Part shown: positions 26,554 through 31,978 of the stretch, piece after piece
Layout of the letters: each line of letters opens with the position of its first letter
Numbering within the stretch: position 1 is the first letter of the stretch
Assembly (NCBI GenBank): GCA_023251535.1
Contig: JAHEYP010000017.1
Location: forward strand, 1 to 35,966
Length of the DNA stretch: 35,966 nucleotides
Source: Bacteroidota bacterium
Lineage (GTDB): Bacteria > Bacteroidota > Bacteroidia > AKYH767-A > OLB10
Reading direction: 5' to 3'
The notes under the pieces: generated by a model
What the model was told of the DNA's origin: nothing
Databases searched by the model: none
The model's input: only the letters and a program-made list of their open reading frames with translations
Program-made: the position numbers and the translations under genes

Positions 26554-26871
26554 TTAAAACGGCTGAAGAGTATCGTCGATCTCTTTGGCATATTCCATTA
26601 TGCCGCCTTTTAAATTATATAGGTTGGTTAATTGAAACCTTTTTTCCAATTCATTAATAGCAGCTGCACTTCTAGCTCCGCTTCTGCAATGAATAATTAC
26701 TGGTTTCTCTTTTTCTATCTGCTCAAATTCAGTAACGATAGTTCCCAATGGAATTAAAAGCGCATTAATATTGCATGCTTCATATTCATGTGGCTCTCTA
26801 ACATCGATAAGTTGAAAGTCAACTCCATCGTCGATCATTTGTTTTAGCTCCTGTACAGTTTTCTCTTTCAT
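26554..26871 (-). CDS. Single-domain rhodanese-like sulfurtransferase
   Basis: A 105-residue soluble rhodanese domain. The entry motif LIDVREPHEYE is at 21-31, the active-site loop HCRSGARS at 61-68 holds the persulfide-forming Cys62, and YNLKGGIMEY is at 85-94. The six-residue active-site loop of this type fits sulfurtransferases rather than Cdc25-like phosphatases. The start overlaps the stop of the ComA-like gene by one base (TAATG). Translational coupling to a C-S bond-forming enzyme suggests a sulfur-handling role, but small rhodaneses are widespread and this link is inference. Confidence 0.92.
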   Translation of the reverse strand: MKEKTVQELKQMIDDGVDFQLIDVREPHEYEACNINALLIPLGTIVTEFEQIEKEKPVIIHCRSGARSAAAINELEKRFQLTNLYNLKGGIMEYAKEIDDTLQPF

Positions 26872-27707
26872 TACACTTTAGCAGTTTTTGATTTCTCGTT
26901 TTCAGATGAGATAAAGTCATTCGATTGTTTGAACGATTGCATCGATTGATCTAAGAACTGAAAGAAAGTATCACTTCTTAATCCGATTCTTAGCGTCTCT
27001 AATGCAATTACTTCATTCGGTGCAATATTACCAAGATTCACGTTCGCTCCAAAATGTTTAATGAAATAGGCTTGCTGTGATTTCTGTGGTGCTTCCCAAA
27101 GAATTTTATCTGCAGGTACTTTCGATACAATTTTGTTGATCAATACAACGTGAGCCTTTCCATTCGGACGGTAAATTCCTACTGTTCCGCTTTCTCTTGC
27201 TTCAGCAATTACTTTCCATGCTCCGGCTTGTAATTCTGCATTCATCATTTCAATCCACTTGTTGGGTCTGATTAAAATACCTTCTTCTTTCGATCCAACT
27301 TCACTGATCACCGTTACGTGTTTACAAAGACGTTGAATGTAATGACATTTTTCGTCGTGAGGCATTGTAATGGATCCGTCAGATATCTCACAGTATTCCA
27401 TTTTGTATTTCTCTAATAAACGCAAATAATCGTCAAACATTCCTCTAATAATAAATGCTTCTAATAAAGTCCCTCCGAAGTATACAGGTATGTTCGCTTC
27501 TTTGAAGAAAGCTAATTTTCGCTCGAGATTCGGTGTGATCAGTGATGATCCGAATCCTAACTTGATGATGTCAATATATGGTCCTGATCCGTCTACTAAA
27601 TTTTCGCATTCACGTATACTTAATCCTTTGTCCATTACCATGGTAAGCCCCGCATTTCTGGGCTTTTCTGTTCGCTGCGGAACATGAGATAATTCAAAGT
27701 TCATCAT
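26871..27707 (-). CDS. ComA-family phosphosulfolactate synthase
   Basis: A 278-residue TIM-barrel-type protein matching the ComA (PSL synthase) family by its N-terminal RNAGLTMVMDKGLSIRECENL, YIDIIKLGFGSSLI, PVYFGGTLLEAFI, CEISDGSITMP and VISEVGSKEEG segments. Family knowledge: ComA adds sulfite to phosphoenolpyruvate to give phosphosulfolactate, the first step of coenzyme M synthesis in methanogens and of sulfolactate formation in some bacteria. The next enzymes are not in this window, so the product's fate is open; sulfonate or sulfonolipid precursors are possible. The ATG at 27707 overlaps the TPR stop (ATGA); a second ATG follows at once. Rhodanese is coupled downstream. Confidence 0.88.
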   Translation of the reverse strand: MMNFELSHVPQRTEKPRNAGLTMVMDKGLSIRECENLVDGSGPYIDIIKLGFGSSLITPNLERKLAFFKEANIPVYFGGTLLEAFIIRGMFDDYLRLLEKYKMEYCEISDGSITMPHDEKCHYIQRLCKHVTVISEVGSKEEGILIRPNKWIEMMNAELQAGAWKVIAEARESGTVGIYRPNGKAHVVLINKIVSKVPADKILWEAPQKSQQAYFIKHFGANVNLGNIAPNEVIALETLRIGLRSDTFFQFLDQSMQSFKQSNDFISSENEKSKTAKV

Positions 27708-29119
27708 AATCGGTTGTTTTTTTGTGATAAAATCATTTGGACTCTCGAATCGTTCTCCATTTGTGGCGCAATTTCAAAGAGTACCGGATGCATATTATAA
27801 TCTTTATCTAATGCAGATGCTAGTTGTTGATAGCTTTCTTCGAGGTATCCCGAGAGGTATAAATAACAAGCTTTTCTGTAGTGTATTTCTGTGTTGTCGA
27901 AGTGATAGAGTAGGGCAGTGCTTAATAGCTCTGAGGCTTCCATCGGACGATTAAATTCGTTTAATAAGTCGGCATAAGCAATCCATCCTTCTGTATTATC
28001 GGGATCGTAGTCGATTACTTTCTTATAGCATTCTTCTGCTTCTGTAAAGTTGTTTAATCTGTATTCACAGTCGCCTAGAGCTAACCAATATTCGCCATTT
28101 TGATCGTCGATCTCTATTGCTTTCTTTACATAATGCAATGCTTCATACCAACGTTCTTCTTCTTCAAAAGTAACGCCGATACCATACCATCCTTGCGCCA
28201 TCTCAGGAGCAATCTTCACTGCTTTTTTATAGTAGGTACGAGCTTCTTCGAAGTTTTTTAGTTGCTCGTAGCATTCGCCAATGTTGTAATAAGTGAAGCC
28301 GTCAGGTTGACAATATTCGAAAGCTGTTTTGTAACGTAAAATGGCTTCATCGAATCGTTCCATCATCGATAAAGCTTGCGCCATATCCAAGTGTGCAGGA
28401 GCGAAATCTTCTTTGATGATTAAACAATAATCGTATGCATTTAACGCCGATTCATATGCTCCTTGTTTTGAATAGATTTCACCCAGGTAATACCATAGCA
28501 TGAAATCATATGGATATTCGTCAATCATTTTGTTGAAGAAGTCAACTCCTTCTGTCAACCGATTGCTGAATTCTAAACTCAATACAATTTCACCCATTGC
28601 TACTTCATTATTCGGATTTTCAATCAAACAAAGTTTGTAGTAATCTACAGCTTTGTTAAAATCCGACATGTTTTGATAAGTAATAGCTAAACTTAAATAG
28701 ATATCGTCTTTTTGATCGTCCGATAATTCAAGTGCACGCTTAAACGATGATATCGCTTTCGGAAATTGTTCCGTCGCGTTGTAAACATTGCCTCTGATGA
28801 GATGTACTTCCACATCAAAAGGATTTATATGCTCTACTTTCTCAAGTAGTGCTAATGCTTCTTTCTCTTTTCCTGTTAATCCGAAAAGTTGTGCTTCTTT
28901 TAATGTGAAACTCGTACTTTGTGGGTGAATGCTTAATGCATAGCCCGTTACATCTAATGCTTTTTCAAACTCAAATGAATCAATAAAATGATCGATGATC
29001 TTCAATAGCGCGTCAACATCAAAAAAATAGCGTTCTTTCCTACGCTTCATTTCTTCATATTTCCTGATCGAACTACTCAGATATTCGTTTTGCTCTTCAG
29101 GGCTTTCTTCTTCCGCCAT
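27704..29119 (-). CDS. Tetratricopeptide-repeat protein
   Basis: A 471-residue soluble protein made almost wholly of TPR units (roughly a dozen, about 34 residues each, from about residue 40 to 465). Clear copies include AISSFKRALELSDDQ, EARTYYKKAVKIAPEMAQGWYGIG and ALHYVKKAIEIDDQNGEYWLALG. There is no signal peptide or membrane helix; the first 40 residues are highly charged. It is presumably a cytoplasmic scaffold. It heads the operon with the ComA-like and rhodanese genes and overlaps the former by four bases. TPR arrays give no specific function, and the operon is the only clue. Confidence 0.92.
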   Translation of the reverse strand: MAEEESPEEQNEYLSSSIRKYEEMKRRKERYFFDVDALLKIIDHFIDSFEFEKALDVTGYALSIHPQSTSFTLKEAQLFGLTGKEKEALALLEKVEHINPFDVEVHLIRGNVYNATEQFPKAISSFKRALELSDDQKDDIYLSLAITYQNMSDFNKAVDYYKLCLIENPNNEVAMGEIVLSLEFSNRLTEGVDFFNKMIDEYPYDFMLWYYLGEIYSKQGAYESALNAYDYCLIIKEDFAPAHLDMAQALSMMERFDEAILRYKTAFEYCQPDGFTYYNIGECYEQLKNFEEARTYYKKAVKIAPEMAQGWYGIGVTFEEEERWYEALHYVKKAIEIDDQNGEYWLALGDCEYRLNNFTEAEECYKKVIDYDPDNTEGWIAYADLLNEFNRPMEASELLSTALLYHFDNTEIHYRKACYLYLSGYLEESYQQLASALDKDYNMHPVLFEIAPQMENDSRVQMILSQKNNRL

Positions 29120-29140
29120 ATTCTTTACTTAAATACTATA

Positions 29141-29148
29141 CAAAGGTA
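29141..29148 (-). promoter_or_regulatory. -7 element (TACCTTTG) of the TPR-ComA-rhodanese operon
   Basis: The minus strand reads TACCTTTG, a full TAnnTTTG match, 22 bases upstream of the TPR ATG, giving a leader of about 15 bases. No good -33 TTG is visible at the normal spacing. Confidence 0.5.
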
Positions 29149-29199
29149 CGTGATTTTACTAAAATTAAACTGTACTTTCTCGAAAGTATTCTTAACCGC

Positions 29200-29230
29200 T
29201 TGTGTAGTATCGGGTATTTTGTTAGATTTG
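29200..29230 (+). promoter_or_regulatory. Bacteroidota-type promoter (-33 TTG, -7 TAGATTTG)
   Basis: TTG at 29200-29202 and TAGATTTG at 29223-29230 are separated by 20 bases, the normal arrangement for the primary sigma factor of this phylum. It drives the oxidoreductase gene at 29279, with a leader of about 42 bases. It is one of the two promoters in the window with both elements recognisable at good spacing. Confidence 0.65.
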
Positions 29231-29278
29231 TATAGTTGAAGCCAACTTTTCTGGGGCCTGGCTTCCTTAATAATCCTT

Positions 29279-29953
29279 ATGGAAAAACGTATAACACCAC
29301 ACACTGTGATGGTGGTTGGGGCTACCGGATTGGTTGGTTCTAAGTTGCTGGATTTGCTGGTGGCAGAAATTGCTGTTACTCGCATAATTGTATTGGGTCG
29401 TTCGGCTCCGGTACTTGATAGCAATAAAATCGATTTTCATGGGTTTGATTTTCAGGACTATACCTCGATTGAAAGACTATTTCAGGGAGTTCATTCTGTT
29501 TATTGTTGTATTGGAACGACCATTAAAAAAGCCGGATCTCAAGAGAATTTCCGAAAAATCGATTTCGATATTCCTGTTAATTTGGCTCGCTTTTGCGAAA
29601 AATCGGACGTGACGAGCTTTTTGGTGATTTCTTCTTTAGGTGCTAATGCCGATTCTTCTAATTTCTATCTCAAAACAAAAGGGGAAATGGAAAAAACTGT
29701 GGCTGCATTTAAGATACCAAAAATTGCTTTCTTTCGTCCTAGTTTATTACTCGGACCTCGTAGTGAAACGCGTTATTTTGAATCAGTTATGAAGGTTTTT
29801 CTTGCCATCCTAGGACCTTTTATGATTGGCGTATTTAAGAAGTTTAAGCCTATTTCTAATTTGGTGGTGGCTCGCGCCATGATTCATGTTTCTTATAGTT
29901 CAAGTAACGTTAAAGTGTACGAAACCGATGAAATTCGGTGGATGGGACGATAA
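29279..29953 (+). CDS. NAD(P)-binding atypical SDR oxidoreductase (HTATIP2-like)
   Basis: A 224-residue Rossmann protein. The nucleotide-binding loop VGATGLVGSKLL is at 13-24, SVYCCIGTTIKKAGS at 78-92 covers the next strand, and the SSLGANADSSNFYLKTKGEME segment (about 122-142) supplies the serine, tyrosine and lysine typical of an extended or atypical SDR. FFRPSLLLGPR follows. The pattern is that of NAD(P)H-binding proteins related to HTATIP2/TIP30. The substrate is unknown. It has its own promoter and stands alone between the divergent TPR operon and the repeat-protein gene. Confidence 0.87.
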   Translation: MEKRITPHTVMVVGATGLVGSKLLDLLVAEIAVTRIIVLGRSAPVLDSNKIDFHGFDFQDYTSIERLFQGVHSVYCCIGTTIKKAGSQENFRKIDFDIPVNLARFCEKSDVTSFLVISSLGANADSSNFYLKTKGEMEKTVAAFKIPKIAFFRPSLLLGPRSETRYFESVMKVFLAILGPFMIGVFKKFKPISNLVVARAMIHVSYSSSNVKVYETDEIRWMGR

Positions 29954-30123
29954 TATTCGTTTATAAGTACTTTTTTAGGTGTTCCTGCGAATTCTTTACT
30001 GATTTTCTTTAAAATTGGCTGTAACTTTTAGGTAAGTTCAAGCATCTTATGTTTGATTTTAAGGAAGTTTAATCCTGCAATTAAAAATAATGTCGCTGAA
30101 TATCAATAGAATAGCAATTTAAT

Positions 30124-30148
30124 TAGTACTATGTATTGCATAGTACTA
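30124..30148. promoter_or_regulatory. Perfect 25-bp inverted repeat, likely operator
   Basis: TAGTACTATG and CATAGTACTA form a perfect 10-bp inverted repeat around a five-base spacer. The spacer contains the likely -33 TTG of the promoter for the gene at 30206. A third partial copy, TTGCATAGT, recurs at 30165-30173 (first at 30136-30144) and overlaps the -7 element. Such a symmetric site over a promoter suggests a dimeric repressor. The length and ATG/CAT core are reminiscent of PadR-type operators, which is inference only. No U-tract follows, so it is not a terminator. Confidence 0.7.
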
Positions 30149-30159
30149 TCCTATAGATA

Positions 30160-30167
30160 TATCTTTG
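30160..30167 (+). promoter_or_regulatory. -7 element (TATCTTTG) of the repeat-protein gene
   Basis: TATCTTTG is a full consensus match, 21 bases after the TTG at 30136-30138 that lies in the spacer of the inverted repeat. Transcription would begin near 30174, giving a leader of about 32 bases before the ATG at 30206. Confidence 0.65.
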
Positions 30168-30205
30168 CATAGTCAAATAAGAAAAAACCAATAAAAATCT
30201 CAGTT

Positions 30206-30751
30206 ATGAAAACTTTCAACGTAATATTCCGCTCTTTGGCAATCGTTGCTTTATCGTTTACAGCACTTGCCGTATCTGCAAAATCGGTTCGTACCGAAAC
30301 AGTAGTTTACCAAGGGAATGCAATTCCTTCCGTTTCTTTAAAGGAGGTGGTTGTTTCTGCACCGGCTTCTAAATCGCATTCGGTTTTGTGTGCTATGCAA
30401 TTACATAACGGTAAGTATATCCCTTCTGTAAACCTCGATGAAATTTCGGTTTCTGCTTCTGGTTCTGTTTCTCATAAGCCTTCATCAGTTCATTCTGCTA
30501 AAGCCGTATTGATGCCAACAGTTTTGGTTGATGGTGAATACATTGCTAATGTTGATTTAAATGAGGTGCAAGTGGTAGCAGATCTTCAAACTGTCGATAA
30601 TAGTGCATCAACTGAAGTTGTTTCAAGCGATAATAGTAATCAGTTGTTTAAAGTGAGTATGCGTCAGGGATTTAATCGCTTGATCAATTACTTGGTTGAA
30701 AAAGGTAAGGATGTTGTTGCTTCGGCATTTCCTTCTTTGTTCTCGAAATAA
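30206..30751 (+). CDS. Secreted protein with three plug-linker-like repeats
   Basis: A 181-residue protein I cannot place in a family. A signal peptide (about 1-25, ending AVSA) is followed by three copies of a motif of the form G-x-x-I-(P/A)-x-V-x-L-x-E-(V/I)-x-V-x-A at residues 37-52, 69-84 and 110-125. The glycines are 32 and 41 residues apart, and serine-rich linkers separate the copies. The L-x-E-V-x-V-x-A core looks like the linker before the plug of Bacteroidota TonB-dependent receptors (LDEVVVTA), but there is no plug or barrel here. The tail (about 148-181) is a basic amphipathic helix region. It has its own promoter, operator and terminator. Periplasmic or surface location is inferred. 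Confidence 0.85.
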   Translation: MKTFNVIFRSLAIVALSFTALAVSAKSVRTETVVYQGNAIPSVSLKEVVVSAPASKSHSVLCAMQLHNGKYIPSVNLDEISVSASGSVSHKPSSVHSAKAVLMPTVLVDGEYIANVDLNEVQVVADLQTVDNSASTEVVSSDNSNQLFKVSMRQGFNRLINYLVEKGKDVVASAFPSLFSK

Positions 30752-30775
30752 TAATATTTTCAATTTTTTTGATTC

Positions 30776-30806
30776 AGGATCGTCGGTACCGACGATCCTT
30801 TTTTTT
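30776..30806 (+). terminator. Intrinsic terminator of the repeat-protein gene
   Basis: AGGATCGTCGGT (30776-30787) is followed directly by its exact reverse complement (30788-30799), a perfect 24-base palindrome, and then by a run of T to 30806. The hairpin would fold with a small loop at the centre. It begins 24 bases past the stop at 30751 and separates this gene from the thioredoxin-like pair. Confidence 0.9.
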
Positions 30807-30817
30807 AGCTTAGCATC

Positions 30818-31303
30818 ATGAAGTTTTACTTGCGTGTCTTCCTGATAGCTATCTGTTTTTGTTCGTCGAAAGCTTCGGCTCAACAAATTCGGACTATTGA
30901 AGTCCCTGATTTACAGGCTATACTTCATCCTCCTCATGATTCACTTTATATTCTAAACTTTTGGGCTACTTGGTGCGCTCCTTGTGTCGCCGAATTGCCT
31001 ACCTTCGTAAAGGCAGAAAAACAATATAAGGATGCAAAATTTCGTTTCTTTTTCGTGTCGCTCGATTTTAAAAAGGATTATACTGCTAAAGTAATTCCGT
31101 TTATTAAAAAACATTTACCCGAAAGTACTGTTTACCTCTTAGGCGATAGTAATTATAATTCGTGGATTAATTTGGTTAATCCCGAATGGCAAGGTGCTAT
31201 TCCTGCTACTTTTATCGTTTCGTCTGATCCTTCAAAATGCAAATTCTTCGAAGGTGAAATTTCCGAAAAACAATTATTTGATTCACTTGATACCCTAAAA
31301 TAA
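30818..31303 (+). CDS. TlpA/ResA-like periplasmic thioredoxin
   Basis: A 161-residue thioredoxin-fold protein with a signal peptide (about 1-21, cleaved before QQIRT). The active site WCAPC has cysteines at 53 and 56 in LNFWATWCAPCVAELP, and a cis-proline loop follows in GAIPATFIV. Family knowledge: periplasmic TlpA/ResA proteins reduce specific disulfides, for example before haem attachment to cytochromes c. The CAPC dipeptide is typical of that group. The redoxin gene follows by six bases, so the two form an operon. The start lies just after the upstream terminator. Confidence 0.92.
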   Translation: MKFYLRVFLIAICFCSSKASAQQIRTIEVPDLQAILHPPHDSLYILNFWATWCAPCVAELPTFVKAEKQYKDAKFRFFFVSLDFKKDYTAKVIPFIKKHLPESTVYLLGDSNYNSWINLVNPEWQGAIPATFIVSSDPSKCKFFEGEISEKQLFDSLDTLK

Positions 31304-31309
31304 CCCGTT

Positions 31310-31921
31310 ATGAAAAAATTAATGATTTTGTTGTTTGCTTTTGCTTTTACTTTTTCTGCTCAAGCACAAGTTCCTTCGGTGGGATTAAAGCCTGGCGACA
31401 CTGCAATTCCCTTTAAGTTGAAGAATATAGATGGTAAAATGGTCGGACTAAACGATTATGCAAATTTAAGAGGGGTAATTCTCATTTTCACTTGTAACCA
31501 TTGTCCGTTTTCGGTTGCATATCAAGATCGTATCGTTGCATTGAATAAGAAATATGCTTCTCTTGGATTCCCTGTTATTGCTATCAATTCAAACGATGCC
31601 GAAGCTTATCCTGAAGATAGTTACGATAATATGATCATTCGTGCTGCCGAGAAAAAATTCACTTTCCCTTATCTCCTCGATGATACTCAGGTAATTGCTA
31701 AGGCTTATGGTGCCGTTCGTACTCCTCATGTGTATCTATTGCAACATGCCGATAACGGATTCGCTGTGCGCTATGTAGGTGCTATCGACGATAATTCTGA
31801 CGATCCAGCTGCGGTTAAAATTAAATATGTCGAGAATGCCATAACCGAGATTATGAAGGGCAAAGTTGTTTCCGAACCTTTCACAAAAGCAATTGGTTGT
31901 ACTATTAAATGGAAAAAATAA
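31310..31921 (+). CDS. Secreted thioredoxin-fold redoxin (CNHCP type)
   Basis: A 203-residue protein with a signal peptide (about 1-19, cleaved near AQAQ). An AhpC/TSA-like thioredoxin fold follows. The redox pair is in FTCNHCPFS (cysteines 62 and 65), where the CxxC carries Asn-His rather than the Cys-Pro-like dipeptides of classical thioredoxins. Later motifs AINSNDAEAYPEDSYDNM and RTPHVYLL (cis-proline region) match the redoxin-domain family. The exact function is unsettled; it is presumably a periplasmic thiol oxidoreductase or peroxiredoxin-like protein paired with the adjacent TlpA-like protein. Six bases separate the genes. Confidence 0.9.
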   Translation: MKKLMILLFAFAFTFSAQAQVPSVGLKPGDTAIPFKLKNIDGKMVGLNDYANLRGVILIFTCNHCPFSVAYQDRIVALNKKYASLGFPVIAINSNDAEAYPEDSYDNMIIRAAEKKFTFPYLLDDTQVIAKAYGAVRTPHVYLLQHADNGFAVRYVGAIDDNSDDPAAVKIKYVENAITEIMKGKVVSEPFTKAIGCTIKWKK

Positions 31922-31942
31922 TTTTCTCTTGATTGTTACTGC

Positions 31943-31950
31943 TATCTTTG
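31943..31950 (+). promoter_or_regulatory. -7 element (TATCTTTG) of uvrA
   Basis: TATCTTTG is a full TAnnTTTG match in the 57-base gap between the redoxin stop and the uvrA ATG at 31979. The expected start point is near 31957. No good -33 TTG is seen at normal spacing. Confidence 0.5.
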
Positions 31951-31978
31951 CAACCCAATTTGTTGCTTGCTAAATCTT

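Noticed and set aside
29125..29424. Open frame of 99 codons on the minus strand upstream of the TPR gene
   Set aside because: It overlaps the start, promoter and Rossmann loop of the well-supported oxidoreductase gene on the other strand, and its translation shows no recognisable motif.
30623..30886. Minus-strand frame spanning the terminator at 30776
   Set aside because: It runs through a perfect terminator hairpin and over two well-supported plus-strand genes.
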